Below are positions 44,786 to 54,040 of a stretch of 64,000 bases of DNA, piece by piece. The stretch covers positions 5,952,001 through 6,016,000 of the forward strand of contig NZ_CP024608.1 in the NCBI RefSeq assembly GCF_002752675.1, written 5' to 3'. Source of the stretch: Massilia violaceinigra (GTDB lineage: Bacteria > Pseudomonadota > Gammaproteobacteria > Burkholderiales > Burkholderiaceae_D). The notes under the pieces were generated by a model, which worked only from the letters and a program-made list of their open reading frames with translations, did not search any database and had not been told where the DNA came from. The position numbers were made by a program, and so were the translations under genes. Position 1 is the first letter of the stretch. Each line of letters opens with the position of its first letter.

Positions 44786-46489
44786 ATGTCGGAACATGCA
44801 AAATTCCCTCTCGGCAAACTGCTGATCCAGAAAGGGGTCATCAGCGAAGACCAGCTGCGGATCGCGCTGATCGAACAAAAGCGCAGCAGCGAGCCGCTCG
44901 GCAAACTGCTGATCACGCTCGGCTTCGTCACCGAAGCGACGGTGCGCGAAGCGCTGTCCGAAAACCTGAACCAGCAAAGCGCCGACCTCACCAGCCTGGT
45001 GGTCGACGCCATCGCGTTGAAACTCATCCCGAAGGATGTGGCCAAGCGCTACCGCGTATTCCCTATCGTCTACGAACGCGATACCGACAACCTGATCCTG
45101 GCCATGGCCGACACCAGCAACATCGTCGCGCTGGACCAGATCAGCGCCATGCTGGTCAAGGGCATTACGATCGCGCCGGTGCTGGTCAACGAATCGGACA
45201 TCGCGCGCGCCATCGACCAGTATTACGGCTTCGAGCTGTCGATCGACGGCATTTTGCTCGAGATTGAAACGGGCGAAGTCAATTACTCCGCCATGGCCGC
45301 TACCACCGACGAATACAGCCAGCCGATGGTGCGCCTGATGGACGCGCTGCTGGCCGACGCGGTGCAAAATGGCGCGTCGGACATCCATTTCGAGCCGGAA
45401 CAGAGTTTTCTGCGCATCCGCTACCGCATCGACGGCATCCTGCGCCAGATCCGCAGCCTGCACAAATCGTACTGGCCGGCGATGGCGGTGCGCCTGAAGG
45501 TGATGAGCAATATGAACATCGCCGAATCGCGCGCGCCGCAGGACGGCCGCATTTCGATCAAGTTCTCGGGGCGCCAGATCGACTTCCGGGCCTCGGCCCA
45601 ACCGACCACGCACGGCGAAAATTTTGTGCTGCGCGTGCTCGATCGCCAGAAGGGACTCGTGCCGCTGGATGGCCTGGGGCTGGGCGAGGACGAACTGCAC
45701 CTGCTCAAACTGATGATCGCCCGTCCGCACGGCGTGATCCTCGTCACCGGCCCGACCGGCAGCGGCAAGACCACCACCCTGTACTCGATCCTGAACCACA
45801 TCAATACCGAGAGCGTCAACATCATGACGCTGGAAGACCCGGTCGAGTACCCGATGAACATGATCCGCCAGACCTCGATCAACGAGTCGGCCAAGATGGG
45901 TTTTGCCGACGGCATCCGCTCGATGATGCGCCAGGACCCGGATATCATTTTGGTGGGCGAAGTGCGCGACAGGGAAACCGCCGAAATGGCGTTTTCGGCC
46001 GCCATGACCGGCCACCAGGTCTACACCACCCTGCACACCAATTCGGCCATCGGCTCGGTGTCGCGCCTGCTCGACATCGGCATCCTGCCCGACATCATGG
46101 CCGGGAACATCATCGGCATCATCGCCCAGCGCCTGGTGCGGCGCCTGTGCCAGGTGTGCAAGACCGAATCGGTGGCCGACGCGATGGAGCGCCGTTTGCT
46201 TGGCCTCTCGGCCGAGGACCCGGCGGCCACCATCTGCCAGGCGGCCGGCTGCGAAGCCTGCGGCCACCAGGGCTACAAGGGCCGCATGGCGATCATGGAA
46301 CTGCTCAAGGTGAACGCCGACATCGACGAAGCCATCGCCCGCCGCGCCTCGCTGCGCGAACTGAAAGACACCGCGCGCGCCGCGGGCTTTCGCTCGCTGG
46401 TCGACGATGGCATGCGCCGGGTGCTGGAGGGCGCCACCTCGCTCGACGAAGTGGCGCGCGTGGTCGACCTGACCGACAGGCTGGCCTGA
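44786..46489 (+). CDS. GspE/PilB-family assembly ATPase (second system)
   Basis: 567 residues from the ATG at 44786. The N-terminal MshEN-type domain reads PLGKLLIQKGVISEDQLRIAL and PLGKLLITLGFVTEATV: proline stands where the cyclic-di-GMP motif has its key arginine (RLG). Then Walker A GPTGSGKTTTLY, Asp box TLEDPVEYP, Walker B DIILVGEVRD, His box TTLHTNSA and a cysteine zinc site (CQVC, CEAC). Energises filament assembly in the cytosol. Overlaps the platform gene in TGATG. Confidence 0.92.
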   Translation: MSEHAKFPLGKLLIQKGVISEDQLRIALIEQKRSSEPLGKLLITLGFVTEATVREALSENLNQQSADLTSLVVDAIALKLIPKDVAKRYRVFPIVYERDTDNLILAMADTSNIVALDQISAMLVKGITIAPVLVNESDIARAIDQYYGFELSIDGILLEIETGEVNYSAMAATTDEYSQPMVRLMDALLADAVQNGASDIHFEPEQSFLRIRYRIDGILRQIRSLHKSYWPAMAVRLKVMSNMNIAESRAPQDGRISIKFSGRQIDFRASAQPTTHGENFVLRVLDRQKGLVPLDGLGLGEDELHLLKLMIARPHGVILVTGPTGSGKTTTLYSILNHINTESVNIMTLEDPVEYPMNMIRQTSINESAKMGFADGIRSMMRQDPDIILVGEVRDRETAEMAFSAAMTGHQVYTTLHTNSAIGSVSRLLDIGILPDIMAGNIIGIIAQRLVRRLCQVCKTESVADAMERRLLGLSAEDPAATICQAAGCEACGHQGYKGRMAIMELLKVNADIDEAIARRASLRELKDTARAAGFRSLVDDGMRRVLEGATSLDEVARVVDLTDRLA

Positions 46490-47694
46490 TGCCGCTGTAC
46501 GCCTACCGCGCGATGGACCTGGCCGGCCAGATGGTGCCCGGCGCGATGGACGCGACCAACAGCGCCGACCTGGAACTGCGCCTGCGCCGCATGGAACTCG
46601 ACCTGATCGACTTCCGCGTGGCCGGACAGAGGGCGGTCGCCTTCGGCAAGCGCGTGGTGCGGCGCGCGGACCTGATCAACTTCTGCTTCCACATGGAGCA
46701 GCTCACCGCCGCCGGCGTGCCGATCCTGGAAGGCCTGGGCGACCTGCGCGACTCCACCGACCACCCGCGCTTTCGCGAAATCGTCACCGACCTGATCGAG
46801 TCGATCGAAGGCGGCCTGACCCTGTCCGAAGCGCTGCGCCACCACGACGAAGTGTTCGACAACACCTTCACCAGCCTCATTACGGCCGGCGAATCGAGCG
46901 GCAAACTGGCCGAGGTATTCCGCAACCTGTCCGAGAGCCTGAAATGGCAGGACGAACTGGCCGCCCAGACCAAGAAAATCATCACTTACCCGATCGTGGT
47001 CGCGGTCGTGGTGCTGGGCGTGACCTTCTTCCTGATGATCGTGCTGGTGCCGCAACTGACCTCGTTCATCAAAAACATGGGCGGCGAACTGCCGTTCCAC
47101 ACCAGGGCGCTGATCGCCGTCTCGAATGTCTTCATCCACTACTGGTATGTCTTGCTCGCCCTGCCGCTGCTTGCGTACTTTGGCGGACGCGCATGGCTGC
47201 GCCGCAGCGACAGCGCGCGCATGCTGGCCGACGGCCTGAAACTGCGCCTGCCCCTGATCGGGCCCGTGCTGCACAAGATCATCCTGGCGCGCTTCGCCAC
47301 CTTTTTCGGGCTGATGTACGGCTCCGGCATCACCATTCTCGAATGCATCCGCCTGTCCGAAGGCATCGTCGCCAACCGCGTGGTGGCGGTCGGCCTGCAG
47401 CGCGCCGCGCAATTGATCTCGGACGGCCAGAGCGTCACGCTGGCGTTCCAGAACAGCGGCATCTTCCCGCCGCTGGTGCTGCGCATGCTGCGCGTGGGCG
47501 AGGCCACCGGCTCGCTCGACAACGCCCTGCGCAACGTCAGCTACTTCTATAATCGCGAAGTGAAGGAAATGATCGAGCGCGTGCAATCGCTCATCGAACC
47601 GGCCATGACGGTCACGCTCGGCCTGCTGCTGGGATGGATCATGCTGTCCGTGCTGGGACCGATCTACGACACCATGAGCCAGTTGAAAACCTGA
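46489..47694 (+). CDS. GspF/PilC-family platform protein (second system)
   Basis: 401 residues, two GspF repeats (LINFCFHMEQLTAAGVPILEGL and FATFFGLMYGSGITILECI) and three hydrophobic segments, including TYPIVVAVVVLGVTFFLMIVLV and the C-terminal LGLLLGWIMLSVLGPIYD. Inner-membrane platform that turns ATPase motion into subunit extraction. Confidence 0.92.
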   Translation: MPLYAYRAMDLAGQMVPGAMDATNSADLELRLRRMELDLIDFRVAGQRAVAFGKRVVRRADLINFCFHMEQLTAAGVPILEGLGDLRDSTDHPRFREIVTDLIESIEGGLTLSEALRHHDEVFDNTFTSLITAGESSGKLAEVFRNLSESLKWQDELAAQTKKIITYPIVVAVVVLGVTFFLMIVLVPQLTSFIKNMGGELPFHTRALIAVSNVFIHYWYVLLALPLLAYFGGRAWLRRSDSARMLADGLKLRLPLIGPVLHKIILARFATFFGLMYGSGITILECIRLSEGIVANRVVAVGLQRAAQLISDGQSVTLAFQNSGIFPPLVLRMLRVGEATGSLDNALRNVSYFYNREVKEMIERVQSLIEPAMTVTLGLLLGWIMLSVLGPIYDTMSQLKT

Positions 47695-47696
47695 GG

Positions 47697-49271
47697 ATGG
47701 CAGTGCTGCCCAAACAATTATTCTATGTGACGAACGACCGGCTGTGCGCCTTCGACTGGCGCGCCGGGGCGCTTGCGCCCGGGCCCTGCTTTTCGGCCGA
47801 CCGTGACGGCATGGACGCCTTCGCGCGCTACCTCGATGGCGCGCAAGGCACACGCGCCTGCCTCGTGGCCGACCTGGTCGAAGAAGACTTCCAGCGCTGC
47901 CTGCTGCCGCACGTGAGCGGCCGCGCCGGGCGCACCCTGGTCGAACGGCGCCTTTCGCACGCCTTCCGCGACACGCCGTTCCGCCACGCCGACATCCAGG
48001 ACCGCGACAGCGAAGGCCGGCGCGACGACCACACCGTGTTCTCGGCCCTGACCAACGCCGCCATGGTGCAGCCATGGGTGGGCGTGATGGAGCAGAACAA
48101 GATCCCGCTGGCCGGCCTGTATTCGGCCGCCCACCTGTCGGCGAAGCTGGTGCGGCGCATGGGCATCGCCCAGAACCATCTGCTGCTGATCGCCGAACAG
48201 GGCGGCGGCCTGCGCCAGAGCTATTTCCAGGGCCCGTACCTGAAATTTTCCCGCCTGACGGTGCTGGCGGCGCACGACGATGTCATCGACGCCACCGCGT
48301 TAGAGACGGCCAAGATGCAGCAGTTCCTGACCAGCACCCGCCTGCTGGGACGCGGCGACATGCTGCATGTGGTGGTGCTAGCGCCCTCGGCGCGCGTGGC
48401 GGCGCTGGAACAGCGCTGCGAAGACGATCCGGAACTCGCCTACCACTTCATCGACATCGACAGCGCCTGCGCGCGCCTGAAACTGGCCGGCGGCGTGGAT
48501 ACGGCCGAACAGCTTTTGCTTGGCCTGCTGGGCCGTGACTCCCTGCCCAGCCAGTACCCGCCCGGCGCGGCCGGCCGCTTTTACCAGCTCTGGCGCGCGC
48601 GCCTGGCGCTCAACTGCGCCAGCGCCGCGATCGCCGCCGTCGGCGCCGTCTGGCTGCTCGCCAGCCTGTGGGGCAGCGTGCGCGATGGCCAGGAAGCCAC
48701 GCGCCTGCTGGCCGAGGCGGCGCAGTACGATGCGCGCTACCGCGCCATCATGGCCACCTTGCCGCCCACGGCTGCGCGCAGCGCCAACATGAAGGCAGCG
48801 GTGCAGCTCGACCGCCTGCTCGGCGCCACCGCCCCCGCCCCGGCGCCGCTGGTGGCGCTGGTGAGCCGCTCGCTGGAGCGCGCACCCGCGATCCGCCTGC
48901 TGGCGCTGGACTGGCAGGTGCAGCAGCCGGTGCTGGCCCAGACTGGCGCCGGCGCCGGCGCCACCCTGGTCGCGCCAGCCGCCGGCGACACCACCGATCC
49001 GATGGCGGCCAGCGTGGTCGGCCTGCCGTCGGCGCCGGTGCAGGTGCTGCGCATCGACGGCGAAATCGAGGTCGGCCCATCGGACTACCGCGCCATAGTC
49101 GACAGCGTGAACCAGTTCGCCCTCGACATGGCCGGCAATCCCGGCGTGGCGGTGCATATCGTCGAAGCGCCGCTCGATGTGCGCCAGAGCGTCAAGTTAA
49201 GCGGCAAGACCGACGCTGGCGACAGCGGCGTCAAGCCCCGCTTCGTCATCAACGTGACATGGAAACCATGA
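47697..49271 (+). CDS. PilM/PilN-like (GspL-like) assembly protein
   Basis: 524 residues. The first 290 have a loose actin-fold look (LFYVTNDRLCAFDW, VFSALTNAAMVQPW, HLLLIAEQGGGLRQSYF); a membrane helix follows (about 303-322, ASAAIAAVGAVWLLASLW), then a periplasmic PilN-like part (VQVLRIDGEIEVGPSDYRAIVDSV). It thus seems to be PilM and PilN fused as in GspL. I do not recognise a closer named family. ATG at 47697 follows the platform stop by two bases and overlaps the PilO-like gene. Confidence 0.72.
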   Translation: MAVLPKQLFYVTNDRLCAFDWRAGALAPGPCFSADRDGMDAFARYLDGAQGTRACLVADLVEEDFQRCLLPHVSGRAGRTLVERRLSHAFRDTPFRHADIQDRDSEGRRDDHTVFSALTNAAMVQPWVGVMEQNKIPLAGLYSAAHLSAKLVRRMGIAQNHLLLIAEQGGGLRQSYFQGPYLKFSRLTVLAAHDDVIDATALETAKMQQFLTSTRLLGRGDMLHVVVLAPSARVAALEQRCEDDPELAYHFIDIDSACARLKLAGGVDTAEQLLLGLLGRDSLPSQYPPGAAGRFYQLWRARLALNCASAAIAAVGAVWLLASLWGSVRDGQEATRLLAEAAQYDARYRAIMATLPPTAARSANMKAAVQLDRLLGATAPAPAPLVALVSRSLERAPAIRLLALDWQVQQPVLAQTGAGAGATLVAPAAGDTTDPMAASVVGLPSAPVQVLRIDGEIEVGPSDYRAIVDSVNQFALDMAGNPGVAVHIVEAPLDVRQSVKLSGKTDAGDSGVKPRFVINVTWKP

Positions 49272-49945
49272 TGGCCAAGCCGAACGCCCTGCGCGCCAAG
49301 CCGGCCGACGCCAAGGTACCCACCTGGCGCGACGAACTCGGCATGATCGGGGCGAGCGCCAGACTGTGCGCCGGCGTGCTGGGCGCCGCCGTGCTGCTGG
49401 TGGGCGCGGCCACCTGGTACGGCGCGCAGAAGGCGGCATCGCTGGCGCAGGCGGCCCAGGTACGCGGCGCGGCGGCCAGCCGCTTCCAGAATGTGGAATC
49501 GGAAAAGCAGGACATCGCCATTTACCAGCCACGCTTCATGGAACTGCAGGCGGGCGGCCTGATTGGCGACGAAAACCGGCTGGCGTGGATCGAGACGATC
49601 AAATCGATCCAGGGCACGCGCAAGCTGGTCTCGGCCAGCTACGACATCGAACCCCAGCAGGCGCTTGCCTTCAGTGTCCCGATGGCGCTGGGCGACTACC
49701 AGCTGCGCGGCAGCCGCATGCGCGTGGAACTCGGGCTGGTGCACGAACTGGACCTGTTCCACTTCATCGACGACCTGCGCGGCGCCGGACGCTTCACGGT
49801 CCAGGACTGCAAGCTGAAACGCACCGACGCACCGGCCGAAGCGATTGGGGTGGCGCGCCTGACGGCGAACTGCACCCTGGTGTGGCTGACGCTCGGCGCC
49901 ACGCCGCAGCCGGATGCGTCCGCGCCCGCGAAAGGATGGCCATGA
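49268..49945 (+). CDS. PilO-like assembly protein
   Basis: 225 residues from the ATG in ATGA overlap with the preceding stop; an ATG three codons earlier is possible. One membrane helix (about 31-53, LCAGVLGAAVLLVGAATW), a coiled coil (about 55-95) and a small C-terminal domain (MRVELGLVHELDLFHFIDDLR) matching PilO/GspM layout. Periplasmic link between platform and secretin. Confidence 0.72.
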   Translation: MMAKPNALRAKPADAKVPTWRDELGMIGASARLCAGVLGAAVLLVGAATWYGAQKAASLAQAAQVRGAAASRFQNVESEKQDIAIYQPRFMELQAGGLIGDENRLAWIETIKSIQGTRKLVSASYDIEPQQALAFSVPMALGDYQLRGSRMRVELGLVHELDLFHFIDDLRGAGRFTVQDCKLKRTDAPAEAIGVARLTANCTLVWLTLGATPQPDASAPAKGWP

Positions 49946-50334
49946 AATCCACCACGACCGCCTGCGTGCTGCTCTTCGTCACCCTCACCGCCCAAGCCCA
50001 GACGGCGCCGATGGGACGCCTGTTCACGACGCCGGCCGAACGCCACCAGCTCGATATCCAGCGCGGCCTGGTCGCCGCACCGCCAGTGCCTGTGGTGGAA
50101 GCGGCGCCCGTGCCGCAGCCGATGACCGTGAATGGCTTCGTGCGGCGCAGCAGCGGCAAGTCGACCGTGTGGGTGAATAACGAGGTGCAGGAAGGCGCGC
50201 GCAACCGCTTCAGCGGGCCGGCGCAGGCGCCGCGCGTGACGCTGACGCTGCCCTCGGGCCGTAAGGTCGTGCTCAAACCCGGGCAGAGCGTGGACATGAA
50301 CGCCGGCACCGTTACCGACGTCGACAAGCCATGA
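49942..50334 (+). CDS. Small periplasmic PilP-like protein
   Basis: 130 residues with a cleaved signal peptide (TTTACVLLFVTLTAQAQ). The mature part is short and beta-rich (VNGFVRRSSGKSTVWVNNE, VTLTLPSGRKVVLKPGQSV). Its position after the PilO-like gene matches PilP/MshK. The similarity is by position and length rather than by clear motif. ATGA overlaps on both sides. Confidence 0.68.
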   Translation: MKSTTTACVLLFVTLTAQAQTAPMGRLFTTPAERHQLDIQRGLVAAPPVPVVEAAPVPQPMTVNGFVRRSSGKSTVWVNNEVQEGARNRFSGPAQAPRVTLTLPSGRKVVLKPGQSVDMNAGTVTDVDKP

Positions 50335-51038
50335 CGCGCGCGCAGCAGGGATTCAGCCTGGTCGAAATGGCAGTGGTGCTGGTGATCGTGGGGCTGATGA
50401 TCGGCGGGTTACTGACCCCGCTGGCGGTGCAGATGGAACAGCGCAAGATCAGCGACACCCAGAAAACCATGGACGAAGCGCGCGAAGCGCTGATGGGTTT
50501 CGCGCTGCGCAACGGCTACCTGCCCTGCCCCGCCGTCTCGCCGGTCAACGGTCTGGAAGACCGCAACGGGGCCACCTGCCGCGACGGCAAGCGCCAGGGC
50601 GTGCTGCCGTGGGCCACGCTTGGCCTGCCCAAGCTCGATAGCTGGGGACGCGCGTTCCACTACAGCGTCTCGCCGGCCTACAGCAACAGCCAGACCATGT
50701 TCACGCTGCAGACCGCGCGCGACATCACCATCGGCACGCGCGACGCGCGCGGCAACCTGGTGGCGGCGACCGGCATCAACGATATTCCGGCGGTGATCGT
50801 CTCGCACGGAAAAAACGGCGCCGGCGGCTTTGGCGACACCGGCGTCCGCAGCCTCGACACGAGCAGCACCAACGTCGACGAACGCACCAACGCCGGCAGC
50901 GCCGGCATCGCCTTCGTGGCGCGCACGCCGAGCGACAGCCCCACCGCGCCGGGCGGCGAGTACGACGACCTGGTGATCTGGCTCTCGCCGAATGTGCTGT
51001 TCAACCGCATGGTTGCCGCCGGAACGCTGCCGCGCTAG
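50331..51038 (+). CDS. Prepilin-type minor pilin/pseudopilin
   Basis: 235 residues with a very short leader cut at RAQQG/FSLVEMAVVLVIVGLMIGG and Glu+5 present. The mature domain carries GYLPCPAVSP, a cysteine pair and many Gly-Asn turns. Similar long pseudopilins occur beside the MshL-type systems of Burkholderiales. It may cap or prime the filament formed by the pilin at 52520-53071. Confidence 0.83.
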   Translation: MTRAQQGFSLVEMAVVLVIVGLMIGGLLTPLAVQMEQRKISDTQKTMDEAREALMGFALRNGYLPCPAVSPVNGLEDRNGATCRDGKRQGVLPWATLGLPKLDSWGRAFHYSVSPAYSNSQTMFTLQTARDITIGTRDARGNLVAATGINDIPAVIVSHGKNGAGGFGDTGVRSLDTSSTNVDERTNAGSAGIAFVARTPSDSPTAPGGEYDDLVIWLSPNVLFNRMVAAGTLPR

Positions 51039-51041
51039 GCC

Positions 51042-51779
51042 ATGCTGGGACCCATCTTCACGATAGCCTTATACACCGTGCTCGAAGCGCTGCGCAACCG
51101 CATCGCCTGGGTGCTGGGCGGCCTGGCGGTCGGTGCGGTCGCGCTGGGCGGCTTCGTGGGCCAGCTGGCGCTGACCGAAAGCGCCGCGCTGCAAGCGGCC
51201 CTGCTGGCCGCATTGCTGCGGGTGTGCTGCGTGCTGCTGGTGGCAGGTTTCGTGGCCACCAGCGTGGTGCGCGAAGCGGCCGACAAAGGCCAGGAACTGC
51301 TGCTCGCCCTGGCCATACCGCGCGCCGCCTACGTGCTGGGCAAGCTAGCCGGATTCGGTCTGGTGGCGCTGCTGCCCGCGCTGCTGTTCGGGGTAATGGC
51401 TTTGATGCTCGCGCCGGCCGCATGGTGCGCCGCGTGGGCCGTCTCGCTATGGTGCGAATTGTGGATCGTCGCCGCGTTTTGCCTGCTGTGCGTGCTCACG
51501 CTCGGGCAGGTCATGGCGGCGCTGGCGGCCACCTTGGCGTTCTATCTGCTGGCGCGGGCGATCGGCAGCCTGCAAGCCATGGCGCAGGATGCGGCGCAGC
51601 TGCCGCGCATGGCCATCGACGCGCTGGCGGCCGTGCTGCCGCACCTGGACCAGTTCACGCGCAGCGAATGGCTGGTGTACGGCGGCGCGCAGCTGGCGCC
51701 TCTGCTGGCGCAGAGCGCGATCTATGTCACCTTGCTGGGGGCCGCCGCGCTGTTCGATTTTTACCGCAAGGATCTGTGA
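51042..51779 (+). CDS. ABC-2-type transporter permease
   Basis: 245 residues, about six hydrophobic segments (VLGGLAVGAVALGGFVGQLAL, LLRVCCVLLVAGFVATSVV, LAGFGLVALLPALLFGVMAL, LWIVAAFCLLCVLTLG among them). N-terminal FTIALYTVLEALRNRIAWVLGG is typical of ABC-2 permeases. It overlaps the next gene by one base and probably works with the ATPase encoded at 39893-40609, although ten filament genes lie between. Confidence 0.82.
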   Translation: MLGPIFTIALYTVLEALRNRIAWVLGGLAVGAVALGGFVGQLALTESAALQAALLAALLRVCCVLLVAGFVATSVVREAADKGQELLLALAIPRAAYVLGKLAGFGLVALLPALLFGVMALMLAPAAWCAAWAVSLWCELWIVAAFCLLCVLTLGQVMAALAATLAFYLLARAIGSLQAMAQDAAQLPRMAIDALAAVLPHLDQFTRSEWLVYGGAQLAPLLAQSAIYVTLLGAAALFDFYRKDL

Positions 51780-52474
51780 TGGCCGCGCGCGTGCCGCTGC
51801 CGGTGACGCTGCTGCTGGTGGCCGCGCTGGCGCTCCAGGTGGGCTATCAGGCCATGCGCGCGCCGCAGCCCCCGACTGCGGCCGGCCTGGAGCCAGCGCC
51901 TCCGCTGGCCGTGCTGCGCCTGGCCAGCCTGGGCGAACCGGTGGCGCTGGCCAAGGCCATGACCGTGTACGTGCAAGGCCAGGACGAGGCGGCAACGCCG
52001 CTGGGCGCCATCGATTACAGCGCCTTGCGCACGTGGCTCGATCGCATCGTCGAGCTCGACCCGCGCGGCCAGGCGCCGCTGCTGGCGGCCAGCCAGGTGT
52101 ACAGCGCCAGCGCCGACCCGGCGCGCACCCGCATCATGCTCGATTTCGTCCACCAGCGTTTTGGCGAAGACCCCGACCGGCGCTGGCCGTGGCTGGCGCA
52201 TGCGGCGCTGGTGGCGCGCCACCGGCTGCACGACCCCGCGCTGGCGCGCCAGTATGCGCACGCGATCCGCACCCGTACCACGGCCGGGGTCCTGCCCGCG
52301 TGGGCGCGCCAGATGGAGCTGTTCATCCTCGACGACATGGGCGAGGACGAGAGTGCAAAGACGCTGATCGGCGCCATGCTGGCCAGCGGCCAGGTCAGCG
52401 ATCCGCGCGAGCTCGCGTTGCTGGAACAGCGCCTGCACAACATTTCGGTGCGCCAGCGCCGGGTCCATCCTTGA
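51779..52474 (+). CDS. Membrane-anchored helical-repeat protein of the filament operon
   Basis: 231 residues. A short N-terminal anchor or signal (LPVTLLLVAALALQVGYQAM), then a helical region with TPR-like spacing (LRTWLDRIVELDPRGQAPLL, ARTRIMLDFVHQRF, WPWLAHAALVARHRL). I do not recognise the family. The start overlaps the permease stop (TGATG), linking it to the ABC pair. Confidence 0.72.
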   Translation: MAARVPLPVTLLLVAALALQVGYQAMRAPQPPTAAGLEPAPPLAVLRLASLGEPVALAKAMTVYVQGQDEAATPLGAIDYSALRTWLDRIVELDPRGQAPLLAASQVYSASADPARTRIMLDFVHQRFGEDPDRRWPWLAHAALVARHRLHDPALARQYAHAIRTRTTAGVLPAWARQMELFILDDMGEDESAKTLIGAMLASGQVSDPRELALLEQRLHNISVRQRRVHP

Positions 52475-52519
52475 TACGCTAGAATAATACGCAGCTGCCG
52501 TCACAACAGAGAGAGCCCC

Positions 52520-53071
52520 ATGCAACGACAACACGGATTCACCCTCGTCGAAATCGCCATCGTACTGGTGATCATCGGCCTGCTGCTGGGCGGCGTGCTC
52601 AAGGGACAGGGGCTGATCGACAGCGCCAAGGTCAAGAACATCATCCAGCAATCGAACTCGCTGTCGGCGGCGGTGAACGCCTACCAGGACAAATTCCGCG
52701 CCCTGCCCGGCGACGACGTGCTGGCCACCACCCACGTGGCCGGCGCCACGGCCAACGGCAACGGCGACGGCCAGATCACCGAATACCTGTCGGCGCCACA
52801 GCACCTGGCGCTGTCCGGCTTCATCACCGGCGCCTACAACGGCACCACCGATTTCATGACCAGCGCCCAAGGCGGCGCGGTCTACATCTACAACGACGCG
52901 GTGGGCGGGCGCAGCGGCAATGGCTTGCGCTTCGACAACCTCCCCGACTCCTTCGCCCAGCAGCTCGACAGCAAGCTCGACGATGGCGTCGCCACCACCG
53001 GCGCCGTGCGCGCGACCGCCCCGTACACCAACACCGGCAGCATCGTCACCCGCACCGCCCTGTTTTTCTGA
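52520..53071 (+). CDS. Prepilin, likely structural subunit of the second filament
   Basis: 183 residues. Leader of seven residues cut at QRQHG/FTLVEIAIVLVIIGLLLGG, Glu+5 present, followed by VLKGQGLIDSAKVKNIIQQS and FRALPGDD, a pattern seen in single-pilin MSHA-like systems. No cysteine. It has its own ribosome site (GAGAGAG ahead of the ATG) and sits 45 bases after the previous gene, the longest gap of the operon after the secretin, so it may be more highly expressed. Confidence 0.85.
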   Translation: MQRQHGFTLVEIAIVLVIIGLLLGGVLKGQGLIDSAKVKNIIQQSNSLSAAVNAYQDKFRALPGDDVLATTHVAGATANGNGDGQITEYLSAPQHLALSGFITGAYNGTTDFMTSAQGGAVYIYNDAVGGRSGNGLRFDNLPDSFAQQLDSKLDDGVATTGAVRATAPYTNTGSIVTRTALFF

Positions 53072-53088
53072 ACCGACCACAAGAACCC

Positions 53089-53790
53089 ATGCTTCCTACT
53101 TCCCAGCGCCGGCGCATCTTCCTGATGCGCCATGGCAGCGTTACCTATTTCGATGCCGCCGGCAAACCCTTTCTTCCCGAAACCGTCCCGCTCAACGAGC
53201 AGGGCTGCGCGCAAGCGCGTGCCGCCGGACAAGCCTTCGCCGCCGAAGGCGTCCAGTTCGACCGTGTGATCGTCTCCGGCCTGCCGCGCACGGTGGAAAC
53301 GGCGACGCGTGTGCTGGGCGCGACCGGCCAGGGGATCGACATCGAGATCTGGCCCGAGTTTGAAGAAATCCGCGGCGGGCGCCTGTCGACAATCGCCGAC
53401 GCCGACCTCAAGGACGCGTTTACGGGCGCGTTTGAAGGCATGGTGGGTGAAGACAAGCGCTTCCTCGGGGGCGAATCGGTGGGGCAGCTGATGGACCGGA
53501 TCCACCCGGCGGTGACGCGCCTGCGGGGCCAGGACGACTGGGACACGGCCTTGCTGGTGCTCCATGGCGGCGTGAACTGCGCGATTTTATCGTTGGCGCT
53601 GACGGGCCAGCGCATGTTCCTGGGTGGGCTGTCGCAAACGGCCGGCTGCATCAACGCGCTCGACGTGGGTGATGCCGAGGCTGACTGGGTAGTACGCTTC
53701 GTCAACTATTCCCCGCCCGCCCCGCTGCAAACCGACACCCGCAGCACTACGATGGAACAGCTGTACGACCAATACCGCCTCTCGCGCTGA
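53089..53790 (+). CDS. Histidine phosphatase superfamily (phosphoglycerate-mutase-like) protein
   Basis: 233 residues. The RHG motif (LMRHGSVTY) supplies the phospho-acceptor histidine; VSGLPRTVETA and VLHGGVNCAI supply the second arginine and histidine, and a glutamate lies in EEIRGG. Cytosolic phosphatase of the GpmB/CobC type; substrate not predictable. It lies 17 bases after the pilin gene but has no obvious part in pilus work. Confidence 0.86.
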   Translation: MLPTSQRRRIFLMRHGSVTYFDAAGKPFLPETVPLNEQGCAQARAAGQAFAAEGVQFDRVIVSGLPRTVETATRVLGATGQGIDIEIWPEFEEIRGGRLSTIADADLKDAFTGAFEGMVGEDKRFLGGESVGQLMDRIHPAVTRLRGQDDWDTALLVLHGGVNCAILSLALTGQRMFLGGLSQTAGCINALDVGDAEADWVVRFVNYSPPAPLQTDTRSTTMEQLYDQYRLSR

Positions 53791-53803
53791 CTGCCCCCAA
53801 CAA

Positions 53804-53883
53804 CATTTCTTAACCGGGGTCAGAGCTCTCATTTCTTAACCGGGGTCAGAGCTCTAACATTTCTTAACCGGGGTCAGAGCTCT
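53804..53883. repeat. Three tandem 26-base direct repeats
   Basis: Copies at 53804-53829, 53830-53855 and 53858-53883, each running from CATTTCTTAACC to GTCAGAGCTCT and identical by eye. A fourth partial copy in inverted order follows (CATTTCTTAA at 53893, then GAGCTCTGACCCCGG). The palindromic core AGAGCTCT lets each copy fold or pair with others. Intergenic and non-coding. Confidence 0.85.
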
Positions 53884-54040
53884 GACTCGAAACATTTCTT
53901 AATTGAGCTCTGACCCCGGTTGTATGAGTTACGGAAAATTCGGCGCGAGATTGTTAGGAAATAGCTTCATCGATCCCTCGTAGTGGCGAATCTCCAGCTC
54001 TACCAAGGGCAAATCGCGGATTCACTATGCGTTTAGTCGC

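Noticed and set aside
53804..53883. CRISPR array
   Set aside because: The 26-base repeats are adjacent with 0 to 2 bases between them, so there are no spacers, and no cas gene is in the window.
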